From Zea mays (taxonomy: Eukaryota > Streptophyta > Magnoliopsida > Poales > Poaceae), in NCBI RefSeq assembly GCF_902167145.1, contig NC_050104.1:5540001-5604000 (forward strand): a DNA stretch of 64,000 nt, written 5' to 3'. Position 1 is the first letter of the stretch. Every line of letters begins with the position of its first letter. Under the pieces are notes generated by a model. The model saw only the letters and a list, made by a program, of their open reading frames with translations. It searched no databases and was not told the origin of the DNA. Shown in pieces: positions 1-10,684 of the stretch. A program made the position numbers and the translations under genes.

Positions 1-72
1 CTTAAATTGCTTATTGAATACTTGCGACTGTTCGGCGAGCGTGGTAGGAAGTGGACGGTCACTCCCGGCCTC

Positions 73-80
73 TATAAATA
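73..80 (+). promoter_or_regulatory. TATA box of the first antisense gene of the gypsy element
   Basis: A TATAAATA octamer lies about 85 bp upstream of the ATG at 164, after a GC-rich stretch and before a pyrimidine-rich leader. Spacing and leader fit a plant RNA polymerase II core promoter for the + strand ORF. This is inference from motif and position. Confidence 0.5.
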
Positions 81-163
81 GCATGCTTGCACTGTTGTTC
101 TCTTCACTCATCCTTCGATCATCTGCTACTTTCTTCTCCCTTTATCCTCTTCTCCATCCGACC

Positions 164-604
164 ATGGTCAAAGGCAAGAGAGGTCGAGGCTCGCCTCATC
201 GTGCCGGCGACAAGCAGAAGCGCGATCCAAGTCCTCCCTCGGAGGACTTCGGCGACTCTGAGTACTCGGAGGAGGAGGTTTCTTTCGAGTTCGAAGGGTC
301 GCTGGCTCTCGCCTCTCCCCCGACATCGTCCGATGATTCGGACGACTCCTAGGGGCTAGCCGCTGAGATGTGGACGTACATCCGCTCCGTCGAGCGCGGC
401 GGGCTCGAGGGGTCGGATGAGGAGGACTCCTTCGGCTCATCCGAGGAGCGGAGTGGCGACAACAACGACGACGAGGGCGGTAGCGGTGGCGACGACAACG
501 ACGACGGTGACGGCGGCGAAGGCGATGACGACAGCGACGACGACGGTGGCGACGGTGGCGGCAAGGGCGGCAGCGAGGCCAGTGGCAAAGCACCACTGGT
601 TTAA
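164..604 (+). pseudogene. Antisense acidic low-complexity ORF of the gypsy element
   Basis: Opposite in sense to gag-pol. The reading frame starts at ATG 164 with a basic N-terminus (MVKGKRGRG) and becomes strongly acidic, ending in Asp/Gly/Ser repeats (DDD, GDGG, DDND). An in-frame TAG at 350-352 splits it, and the same frame resumes straight after and runs to 604, about 147 codons in all. The function of such proteins is not known. It has its own TATA-like box upstream and sits in the stretch between integrase and the missing 3' LTR. The Asp-Gly C-terminal half is compositionally biased, so homology searches would need masking. Confidence 0.55.
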
Positions 605-858
605 ATATTATTATAGATAATTAGTAGTAGTAGTAGTAGAATAATGTAGTAGTAGTTAGTAGTATAGTATAGTGTAAGTAGTGAAGTAATGTAATGTAAT
701 GTAGTGGAAAATAGGGGGAAAAAGGTCGACTCATAATGAGCCAGCCTTTGAGTTTGTGTAACCCCCTCCAATTATTAATGAAGAACTTTAGATGCTTCCA
801 GTGACTGTTGCCTTTGCTGTTTTTTCTGTTTACACGCTTGACAGTTCATCCATATGCC
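605..858. other. Spacer with AGT/TAG-rich microsatellite
   Basis: Non-coding spacer between the two antisense genes. About 620-690 is a degenerate trinucleotide run of TAG/AGT units (tagtagtagtag and variants) decaying into GTAATGTAAT repeats. It probably belongs to the 3' UTR of the first antisense gene. Confidence 0.5.
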
Positions 859-1021
859 TAACGCTGCCGACATTTTTAGCGGTAACCGTCGAGCGATAGC
901 TGACGCTACCGGCGTTTTAGAGGTAACCGCCGAGTAATGCTGACGATGCCGGCATTTTAGAGGTAACCGCCGAGTCATGCTTGATGCTGTCAATGTTTTA
1001 GTGGTAACCGCCGAGTCATGC
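859..1021. repeat. Four tandem copies of a ~40-bp unit upstream of the second antisense gene
   Basis: Four consecutive units of 40-42 bp begin near 859, 901, 941 and 982. Each carries the core GGTAACCG(C/T)CGAG and an upstream TTTTAG. They lie 190-350 bp upstream of the ATG at 1208, where a promoter would be expected, so an enhancer-like role is possible but only inferred. Confidence 0.7.
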
Positions 1022-1089
1022 CTGAAACTTTGCTTTCCCGAGTAGTGACCTGACACTTTTAGAAATAGTGCCCGACCCGAGAAACCCCA

Positions 1090-1097
1090 TTTATACT
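1090..1097 (+). promoter_or_regulatory. TATA-like box of the second antisense gene
   Basis: TTTATACT lies about 110 bp upstream of the ATG at 1208, downstream of the 40-bp repeats. Weak match and position only. Confidence 0.3.
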
Positions 1098-1207
1098 CGC
1101 GCTGACGTGTTTTTTTATTTCTGAGCCCTAACTTCCCTTTTTCACCTCGAACCACTCCTCTGCTTCCCTGAGATCTTGATCCTGCTCGTTCCGCCGGCAA
1201 GACTACG

Positions 1208-4200
1208 ATGGCGCCGAAGCGGAAGACGCAGAGCACCTTTGCTGCAATCATCCCGCCTATCGACCCCAACAGCCAGCTGCCTTTCGTGGGTAACCACATG
1301 TCCATTATTTCGGAATCCAACCTCCTTCATCTTGTCGACGTTGGGGTTTTGCTTCCAAAAGAGCTTTGCTCTTGGCGGATTTGCTGCGGCGTCACCGTTC
1401 TGACAGAGGATACACATGAATCTGTCGTTTACGTTCCTTTTCTTATTCGTGGTCTTGCTCTTCCCGTCTCTCCCTTTTTCCGCGGTCTCCTTGATTTCTA
1501 CGAATTGAACTTGACACATCTAAACCCTAATTCCATTCTGCAACTCTCCATTTTTGTACATCTATGCGAGGCCTTTCTCGAGATTCTCCCCCATTTCGAT
1601 CTCTGGAAATACCTTTATCATTGTCGGCCCGGGATGGCTGGGTGACAGCACCAGCTTGTTGGCGGCGTGAGTCTAGAGCTTCGTCGTGGGAGGAAAGTAG
1701 AGTACCTCGACATTCCTCTCAAGGACAGCATTAAGGGGTGGCGCCTTGAGTGGTTCATTGTGGAGAATCACTACAAGTCCCTCCCCCCTCAGTCAGGGAG
1801 GCAGCCAGATGTCCGCACACCGAGTTGGATAGAATCTCCGACCCCTTTGGAGATAACAGAGGCTAAAGTGCTGCTTGTCGAGGTCTGCTTGCTGAAGGAT
1901 AGAGATCTGACTGCTGAAGCTGTAGTTGCTGACTTCATTTTCAAGAACATTCAGCCCTTAAAGGATAGGACCTACCTTGCTTATTTGTACAGCGGTGTCA
2001 ACGACTCTACCCGGGTCACGAACAGAAAAATTCTCACTGAAGATCTGATGAGTCGACTGGACATGATCCTGAGGGGTAGAGTTTCAAATGCTGGTGCTCC
2101 TGTGGCCTATTCTGCATGGAACCTGCCACCACGTAGGCCATTCTCTGAGTTTGTGTCCAACCCTCCTGTTTGTGACGGTAGCTTGGGTCTTAGAGTGCGA
2201 CCCTCTTCTTAGGACATTGAGGCTTTGATTGCTCCACTTCAGAGTCTTCCAGAGGATGAGAAGCAAACTCATTTTGATATGCCGGCTAGCACTGATGACG
2301 TGGAGATAGATGCTGTGCTTAGCTTGCTGGCTGGGGAATCATCCGATTCAACCCACACCGAGCCAATGGCCATCACAGCTGGGCAAGAACTTGGTGAAGA
2401 GGTGGAAACTCGGAGACCCGAAGGCGCCCACCCAAAGCGTCCATGCCGAGTGAGCCGCCCGACTGCACCTATCGAGGAAAAAAGGAAGAAGAGGCGACTT
2501 CGACGACTGTCTTACTTGGACCAGGGTGCAGGCCCTTCTGCTCTGGTTCCTAATGATGTACCGGCAGAGGCCCATCCTGAGGTTGATGGCAAGGGTTGTG
2601 ATCGTGCACAGGCTGTTGTCTACCTGTTTGATGAGGACGAAGAGGAAGAAGAAGAGGAAGTCCCGCTGATCCGCAAGAACAGCCGGCACTATAGAGGTAG
2701 CGAGGGGGGTAGTGATATTCCTTCTCCAGCTCTGTCGACTCAATATCAGATTTTGATCAAGTACTGGAGGAAGTCGTTCCTGAAGACATGCTATTAGAGC
2801 CTCCTGCAAATGATATCCCGGTCGTCTGTTCAGAGGTCCCAAATGGTGGGCTTTCCTTGCTTGATTTCGCTGGGCAAGAGGTAACCCGATCGGTGTCTCG
2901 CGCATCGTCGACTTTGGAGGGCAGTCTTCCATGCCGAGATGCTGGTCTGAGTCATCTGACACCCATGGAGGTAGCTGAGGGCCCCTCAGCCTTAGAGGTG
3001 GCTACTGTAGAAGACCCAGCCCTCGAGGGTGGTGTCGGCAGCTACCCAGCCCCCAAGGGTGTTGCTAGTAGTGATCCAACTCTTGTGGGTAGTGCAAGCT
3101 ACAACCCAGCCCCCGAGGGTGTTCACGTGGGTTCTCTTTCCCATGCCTCCATGGACGTCCACGTTGGGTCGTCCCCACCTCGGTCCGATGGGGCGACGAC
3201 GGTACGTGCTTCTACAGTTTTAACTAGACAAGTCGCCTTAGAGGTCGGCGAGCTAGATGCAAGGAGCCTGCTGTCTGCTAGTGGGGCTGAGGTCACCCCG
3301 GATGGTGCTCTTCAGATCGTTCCCGCTAACCTTCCCTCGTCGAGCCATGACTCAGCTCCTCCTGCTCTGGGTGTACCACTGTTCCTCTCCCATCTTCAGG
3401 TGAGTCGGCCCCTTGCTCTACGTTGTTCATATTAGCGAATTATCTTTCTCCTGCTCATCTGTCTATGATCATAGGCTTTTGTTGATGGAATATCTGCCTA
3501 GCTGAAATCTTGCGGCGCCACTGTTCCCGAACAAGCTCTGTCTCTGATGCAGTGGAACCCATTGCTGCTCTAGAAACAGATCGATGACGTGAAGGCATCG
3601 AACGCTGGTTAGTGATCTTACAGCTTCCCTAATTGTTTTTATTGATCAACTTGTTCTTAGTCATGCATCCCCTTTCAGCTGCGTTGTCGGATATGGCCCA
3701 GCGGTGATCTGACCTTGAGGAGAAGTATTCTCAAAGTTAAGCCGACTTGGCCAGACCTCTGCTTCTTTGGACGGTGTACGTTCTTTGAGTTCCTCACTTA
3801 CTGCCCAGCTTGACTCTGAAAAAATGGTCCATGAGGTAAACTTCCTTGGTTGACCCTACCATGCTATTGTTGCCTTGGTGCTGAACGTTGCTTTCTGTTC
3901 ATAGGAGGAGAAACGAGTACTCGCGGCTTCTCGTGACAATATGGACAGGCTATACCATGACGCTAGCAACTCCTTGACCATATTGGACAGGAGCCACCGC
4001 TTCACCATGTCTGACCTGGATCATCACTGTCACGAGCTGCAAGTATCTCAAGATGGGGTTCTACGACTTGGACAATTGTTATCGACCAAGGATTCCACCA
4101 TCAGGGATCTGCGTGCTTCCAAGAAGCTTGTGGCGCAGGAGCTAGAGGCCGCTCGACTGGCTGCTAAAGCCTTAGAGGACGACTGTGTCGTCTTGAAGGC

Positions 4201-4381
4201 TCAGCGTGACAAGGCTATGGACAAAGTCGTTCATGCTGGACGGATCCTGATGAGGAGGCCCAACGTCGTGGTGCATGACGATATTGTCGTCGATGTCAAG
4301 GTTACACCCGATGCTTCAAGTCATCCTTCTTCCGTCGCTCCTGCGAAAGACATTTCTAGCAAAGACGTTTTGATGCAGTGA
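1208..4381 (+). pseudogene. Antisense intron-containing gene of the gypsy element (putative gypsy-type transposon domain), degraded
   Basis: The N-terminal part (about 1330-1800) resembles the plant 'putative gypsy type transposon' domain (PF04195): the stretch around VSPFFRGLLDFYELNLTHLN and the later SIKGWRLEWF are typical. A charged, low-complexity middle (poly-Glu near 2640-2665) is followed by a Lys/Glu/Leu-rich probable coiled coil (3905-4300). Likely introns are visible: donor at 3400, acceptors ending at 3474 and 3679, and a clean pair with donor at 3837 and acceptor ending at 3904. Three lesions break the first exon: in-frame TGA at 1643 (where Trp is expected), in-frame TAG at 2210, and a frameshift near 2700-2737, after which frame 1 continues from GAC at 2737. 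Function unknown; no relation to gag-pol is visible. Confidence 0.6.
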
Positions 4382-4602
4382 TGTCCTGCAAAACACTCGA
4401 TGTAATATGAATTCTATGTGTGTGTGATGGTTGTGTTAGAACTCGAATATTTTGTGGACAAGGCGCCAGAACATGCCTCTAGCGCCAACAAGTAAAACGT
4501 TCTTTTTCCTGAAGGGCTAATTGTTTTGTTGTTAGGGTATAGCAGTCACCCTGAACAATCGTGAAAGCAAGTGTGCCATGCTGGTTTTAAGGCGTTTCCG
4601 AC
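4382..4602. other. 3' flank of the antisense gene and start of the repeat region
   Basis: Probable 3' UTR of the antisense gene, followed from about 4535 by a diverged copy of the repeat unit that becomes regular downstream. No other gene seen. Confidence 0.4.
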
Positions 4603-5095
4603 TTAAGCCGATCGCCTGGCTGGTATGGCATAGTGGTCTCCCTAAGACGTGAGCATGTCACATCGTATTAAATCATTGCCGACTTAAGTCGATTGCTCCG
4701 TTAGTAGGGTATAGTGGTCACCCTAAGTCAAGTTAGCGTGAGCATGTCGCACCGACTTAAGTCATCGCCGACTTAAGTCGATTGCTCCGTTAGTAGGGTA
4801 TAGTGGTCACCCTAAGTCGAGTAAGCGTGAGCATGCCGCACCGTCTTAAGTCGTTGCCGACTTAAGCCAATTGCTCCGTTAGTAGGGTATAGTGGTCACC
4901 CTAAGTCGAGTAAGCGTGAGCATGTTGCACCGTCTTAAGTCGTCGCCGACTTAAGCTGATTGCTCTGTTAGTAGGGTATAGTGGTCACCCTAAGTCGAGT
5001 AAGCGTGAGCATGTCGCACCGTCTTAAGTCATCGCTGACTTAAGTCGATTGCTCCGTTAGTAGGGTATAGTGGTCACCCTAATTTGAGTAAGCGT
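4603..5095. repeat. 89-bp tandem repeat array inside the gypsy 3' region
   Basis: The segment ATTGCTCCGTTAGTAGGGTA recurs at 4692, 4781, 4870, 4959 and 5048, an exact 89-bp period. Each unit also carries TAGTGGTCACCCTAA, GAGCATG and the doublet GACTTAAG. A diverged unit precedes the array. Tat/Ogre elements are known for fast-changing 3' regions that spawn satellite-like tandem arrays, which fits here. Confidence 0.92.
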
Positions 5096-5234
5096 GCTGA
5101 TTTCAAGTCCAATCAAATCGAAGTCAGCTGAATGCCTTTGAAAACGAAAACTTTATTGATGATGAAGTCCCCCGATTACAGGGTACAATGTTTCTTTGAA
5201 AATTTTTGAGGCCTCACCAGGGATAAAACTTTTT
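5096..5234 (-). pseudogene. Last codons and 3' flank of the gypsy pol, cut off by the copia insertion
   Basis: On the - strand the integrase reading frame that reaches 14730 continues from 5239 downward for a few codons and stops at TGA (5214-5216). The copia element therefore interrupted the pol ORF just before its natural end. The remaining DNA to the tandem array is untranslated. Confidence 0.7.
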
Positions 5235-5239
5235 AAGAT
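5235..5239. repeat. Target-site duplication AAGAT, left copy
   Basis: AAGAT directly precedes the TGATAG end of the inner copia LTR and is repeated directly after its other end at 14729-14733. Confidence 0.9.
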
Positions 5240-6538
5240 TGATAGTCGCCTAGAGGGGGGGTGAATAGGGAGAAACTGAAATTTACAAATATAAACACAA
5301 CTACAAGCCGGGTTAGCGTTAGAAATGAGTCCGCGAGAGAGGGCGCAAAACAAATCCCAAGCGAATAAGCAAGTGAGACACGGAGATTTGTTTTACCGAG
5401 GTTCGGTTCTTGCAAACCTACTCCCCGTTGAGGAGGCCACAAAGGCCGGGTCTCTTTCAACCCTTCCCTCTCTCAAACGATCCACGGATCGAGTGAGCTT
5501 TCTCTTCTCAATCACTTGGAACACAAAGTTCTCACAAGGACCACCACAAGATTGGTGTCTCTTGCCTCAATTACAAGTGAGTTTGTGCGCAATGAAAGAA
5601 TTAAGAGAGAAGAAAGCAATCCAAGCGCAAGAGCTCGAAAGAACACAAGCAAATCACTCTCTCTAATCACTATGGCGTTGTGTGGAATTTGGAGAGGATT
5701 TGATCTCTTTGGTGTGTCTAGAATTGAATGCTAGAGCTCTTGTAGTAGTTGGGAAGTGGAAAACTTGGATGCAATGAATGGTGGGTGGTTGGGGTATTTA
5801 TAGCCCCAACCACCAAATGTGGCCGTTGGGAGTCTGTCTGTTCGATGGCGCACCGGACAGTCCGGTGCACACCGGACAGCCCGGTGCCCCCTGCCACGTC
5901 ATCACTGCCGTTGGATTCTGACCGTTGGAGCTTCTGACTTGTGGGCCCGCCTGGGTGTCCGGTGCACACCGGACAGCTACCGTTCCTTGTCCGGTGTGCC
6001 AGTATGGGCGCGCCTGACTTCTGCGCGCGCAGAGCGCGCATTAAATGCGCGGCAGAGAGCCGTTGGCGCGGAGATGACCGTTGCTCCGGAGTCGCACCGG
6101 ACAGTCCGGTGCACACCGGACAGTCCGGTGAATTATAGCGGACTAGCAGTTGGAGTTTCCCGAAGCTGGCGAGTTCCTGAGGCTGACCTTCTTTGGCGCA
6201 CCGGACACTGTCCGGTGTACACCGGACAGTCCGGTGAATTATAGCGGAGTCGCCTCTGGAAATTCCCGAAGGTGGCGAGTTTGAGCTGGAGTCCTCTGGT
6301 GCACCGGACACTGTCCGGTGTACACCGGACAGTCCGGTGCTCCCAAACCAGAGGGCCTTCGGTTCCCACTTTGTTCCTTTGTTGAATCCAAAACTTGGTC
6401 TTTTTATTGGCTGAGTGTGAACCTTTTACACTTGTATAATCTATATACTTGGGCAAACTAGTTAGTCCAAATGTTTGTGTTGGCCAATTCAACCACCAAA
6501 ATTAATTAGGGACAAGGTGTAAGCCTAATTCCCTTTCA
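5240..6538 (-). repeat. 3' LTR of the inner Sirevirus
   Basis: Begins TGATAGTCGCC and ends CCCTTTCA on the + strand. It contains palindromic CACCGGACAGTCCGGTG-type units around 5840-5885, 5960-6000, 6095-6135, 6198-6240 and 6300-6345. A TATA box on the - strand lies at 5795-5803. Confidence 0.95.
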
Positions 6539-7428
6539 ATCTCCCCCTTTTTGGTGATTGATGCCAACACAAACCAAAGCAAATATAGAAGTGCATAATT
6601 GAACTAGTTTGCAAAATGTAAGTGTAAAGGTTGCTTGGAATTGAGCCAATATAAATACTTACAAGATATGCATGGATTGTTTCTTTCTTATATAACATTT
6701 TGGACCACGCTTGCACCACGAGTTTTGTTTTTGCAAACTATTTTGTAAATCCTTTTCAAAGATCTTTTTGCAAATAGTCAAAGGTAATTGAATAAGATTT
6801 TGAAAAATATTTTCAGGATTTGAAATTTTCTCCCCCTATTTCAAATGCTTTTCTTTTGACTAAACAAAACTTCCCCTAAATGAGATCCTCCTCTTAGTGT
6901 TCAAGAGGGTTTTGATATATCATTTTGAAATACTACTTTCTCCCCCTTTTGAACATAATAGGATACCATTTGAATTTACCAATTGAAAATATTCAATACT
7001 AAGTTTTTTTTTAAATTTGGTGGTGGTGCGGTCCTTTTGCTTTGGGCTCATTTCTCCCCCTTTTTGGCATGAATCGCCAAAAACGGAATCATTAGAGCCT
7101 TCGAAGTGCTATCTTCCCCTTTGGTCATAAATGAATGAGTCAAGATTATACCAAAGACGAAGTCCGGTTTCTTTGCTTTGGGCTCTTACTCTCTCCCCAA
7201 AGACAAGGTCCTTTTGTTGGTGCTCATGCTTTCTCCCCCAAGAATGGAGAGTGACTTGGAGCGTCGGCGAGGTATGAGTTACGGAGTGGAAGCCTTTGTC
7301 TTCGCCGAAGACTCCAATTCCCTTTCAATACACCTATGACTTGGTTTGAGATAGACTAGAGAAACACATTAGTCATAGCATATGAAAGAGATATAATCAA
7401 AGGTATATAAATGAGCTATGTGTGCAAT
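6539..7428 (-). other. Sirevirus pol-3' LTR spacer with iterated polypurine tracts
   Basis: Non-coding. Next to the LTR lies the polypurine tract (on the - strand AAAAAGGGGGAG). Similar pyrimidine runs on the + strand (TCTCCCCCT and close variants) recur near 6541, 6829, 6939, 7052 and, weaker, 7192 and 7232. Multiplied polypurine tracts here are a described Sirevirus feature. No ORF of note. Confidence 0.75.
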
Positions 7429-10400
7429 CTAGCAAAAGAAATTGCGTGAATCAAGAATATTGAGCTCATGCCTAAGTTTGGTAAAAGTTTGTTCATCAAG
7501 TGGCTTGGTAAAGATATCGGCTAATTGATCTTTAGTGTTAATGTAAGAAATCTCGATATCTCCCTTTTGTTGGTGATCTCTAAGAAAGTGATACCGAATG
7601 GCTATGTGCTTAGTGCGGCTATGCTCGACGGGATTGTCGGCCATTTTGATTGCACTCTCATTATCACATAGCAAAGGGACTTTGGTTAATTTGTAACCGT
7701 AGTCCCGCAGGGTTTGCCTCATCCAAAGCAATTGCGCGCAACAGTGGCCTGCAGCAATATACTCGGCTTCGGCGGTGGAAAGAGCGACCGAATTTTGCTT
7801 CTTTGAAGCCCAAGACACCAAGGATCTTCCCAAGAACTGGCAAGTCCCCGATGTGCTCTTCCTATTGATTTTGCACCCTGCCCAATCGGCATCCGAATAA
7901 CCAATTAAATCAAATGTGGATCCCCGAGGGTACCAAAGCCCAAACTTAGGAGTATAAGCCAAATATCTCAAGATTCGTTTTACGGCCGTAAGGTGGGATT
8001 CCTTAGGGTCGGATTGGAATCTTGCACACATGCAAACGAAAAGCATAATGTCCGGTCGAGATGCACATAAATAGAGTAAAGAACCTATCATCGACCGGTA
8101 TACCTTTTGATCCACGGACTTACCTCCCGTGTCGAGGTCGAGATGCCCATTGGTTCCCATGGGTGTCTTGATGGGCTTGGCATCCTTCATCCCAAACTTG
8201 TTTAGTATGTCTTGAGTGTACTTCGTTTGGCTAATGAAGGTGCCCTCTTGGAGTTGCTTTACTTGAAATCCTAGGAAATACTTCAACTCCCCCATCATAG
8301 ACATCTCGAATTTCTGTGTCATGATCCTACTAAACTCTTCACATGTAGACTCGTTAGTAGACCCAAATATAATATCATCAACATAAATTTGGCATACAAA
8401 CAAATCATTTTCAAGAGTTTTGGTAAAGAGTGTAGGATCGGCTTTACCGACTTTGAATCCATTTGTAATAAGAAAATCTCTAAGACATTCATATCATGCT
8501 CTTGGGGCTTGCTTGAGCCCATAAAGCGCCTTAGAGAGCTTGTAGACATGGTTAGGATACTCACTGTCTTCAAAGCCGGGAGGTTGCTCAACATAGACCT
8601 CTTCCTTGATTGGTCCATTGAGGAAGGCACTTTTCACGTCCATTTGATAGAGCTTAAAGCCATGGTAAGTAGCATAGGCTAATAATATGCGAATTGACTC
8701 AAGCCTAGCTACGGGTGCATAGGTTTCACCGAAATCCAAACCTTCGACTTGGGAGTATCCTTTGGCCACAAGTCGAGCTTTGTTCCTTGTCACCACACCA
8801 TGCTCATCTTGCTTGTTGCGGAAGACCCATTTGGTTCCTACAACATTTTGGTTAGGACGTGGAACTAAATGACATACCTCATTCCTAGTGAAGTTGTTGA
8901 GCTCCTCTTGCATCGCCACTACCCAATCCGAATCTTGAAGTGCTTCCTCTACCCTGTGTGGCTCAATAGAGGAAACAAAAGAGTAATGTTCACAAAAATG
9001 AGCAACACGAGATCTAGTGGTTACCCCCTTATGAATATCGCCGAGGATGGTGTCGATGGGGTGATCTCGTTGGATTGCTTGGTGGACTCTTGGGTGTGGC
9101 GGCCTTTGTTCCTCATCCTCCTTGTCTTCATCATTTGCATCTCCCCCTTGATCAACGCCATCATCTTGAGGTGGCTCATTTGTTTGATCTTCTTCTTCAT
9201 CAACTTGAGCCTCTTCCTCATTTTGAGTTGGTGGAGATGCTTGCATGGAGGAGGATGGTTGATCTTGTGCATTTGGAGGCTCTTCGGATTCCTTAGGACA
9301 CACATCCCCAATGGACATGTTCCTTAGCGCGATGCATGGAGCCTCTTCTTCACCTATCTCATTAAGATCAACTTGCTCTACTTGAGAGCCGTTAGTTTCA
9401 TCAAACACAACGTCACATGAGACCTCAACTAGTCCAGTGGACTTGTTAAAGACCCTATATGCCCTTGTGTTTGAGTCATAACCAAGTAAAAAGCCTTCTA
9501 CAGTTTTAGGAGCAAATTTAGATTTTCTACCTCTTTTAACAAGAATAAAGCATTTGCTACCAAAAACTCTAAAATATGAAATGTTGGGCTTTTTACCGGT
9601 TAGGAGTTCATATGATGTCTTGTTGAGGATTCGGTGTAGATACAACCGGTTGATGGCGTAGCAAGCGGTGTTGACCGCCTCGGCCCAAAACCGATCCGAA
9701 GTCTTGTACTCATCAAGCATGGTTCTTGCCATGTCCAATAGAGTTCGATTCTTCCTCTCCACTACACCATTTTGTTGTGGCGTGTAGGGAGAAGAGAACT
9801 CATGCTTGATGCCCTCCTCCTCAAGAAAGCCTTCAATTTGAGAGTTCTTGAACTCCGTCCCGTTGTCGCTTCTTATTTTCTTGATCCTTGAGCCGAAATC
9901 ATTTTGAGCCCGTCTCAAGAATCCTTTTAAGGTCTCTTGGGTTTGAGATTTTTCCTGTAAAAAGAATACCCAAGTGAAGCGAGAATAATCATCCACAATA
10001 ACTAGACAGTACTTACTCCCGCCGATGCTTATGTAAGCAATCGGGCCGAATAGGTCCATGTGGAGTAGCTCAAGCGGCCTGTCGGTCGTCATGATGTTCT
10101 TGTGTGGATGATGGGCACCTACTTGCTTTCCTGCCTGGCATGCGCTACAAATCCTGTCTTTCTCAAAATGAACATTGGTTAGTCCTAAAATGTGTTCTCC
10201 CTTTAGAAGCTTATGAAGATTCTTCATCCCAACATGAGCTAGTCGGCGGTGCCAGAGCCAACCCAAGTTAGTCTTAGCAATTAAGCATGTGTCGAGTTCA
10301 GCTCTATCAAAATCTACTAAGTATAGCTGACCCTCTAACACACCCTTAAATGCTATTGAATCATCACTTCTTCTAAAGACAGTGACACCTATATCAGTGA

Positions 10401-10675
10401 AAAGACAGTTGTAGCCCATTTGACATAATTGAGAAACAGAAAGCAAGTTGTAATCTAAAGAATCAACAAGAAAAACATTGGAAATGGAATGGTCAGGAGA
10501 TATAGCAATTTTACCCAATCCTTTAACCAAACCTTGATTTCCATCCCCAAATGTGATAGATCGTTGGGGATCTTGGTTTTTCTCATATGAGGAGAACATC
10601 TTTTTCTCCCCTGTCATGTGGTTTGTGCACCCGCTGTCGATGATCCAACTTGAGCCCCCAGATGCATAAACCTAC
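7429..10675 (-). pseudogene. pol: Sirevirus pol (protease, integrase, RT, RNase H) with one nonsense codon
   Basis: Domains in order: aspartic protease (DSGC followed by TNHMTG), integrase zinc finger (H-H-C-C), integrase core with D (LHMDLFG), D (RSDNGTEF) and E (NGVVERKN), reverse transcriptase with [11 protein letters not shown] and YVDDIIFGS, and RNase H with the [14 protein letters not shown] segment. The frame is open from about 10675; there is no ATG before 10617, and gag ends in another frame, so pol probably needs recoding or splicing. A single in-frame TGA at 8494-8496 replaces the Trp expected after KQAPRA in RT, a one-base G-to-A change. Otherwise uninterrupted, ending at 7429. 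Confidence 0.9.
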
Positions 10676-10684
10676 AAAACAAGT

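Noticed and set aside
168..596. - strand Arg/His-rich frame
   Set aside because: Shadow of the acidic repeat ORF on the + strand.
4603..5095. CRISPR-like array
   Set aside because: Adjacent tandem units without unique spacers, inside a plant retrotransposon.
5718..6492. Long open frames in the Sirevirus LTR (and their copies at 13908-14682)
   Set aside because: They are produced by the CACCGGAC/TCCGGTG repeats and GC content; repeated peptides such as HRTVRCTPDS are translations of the palindromes.
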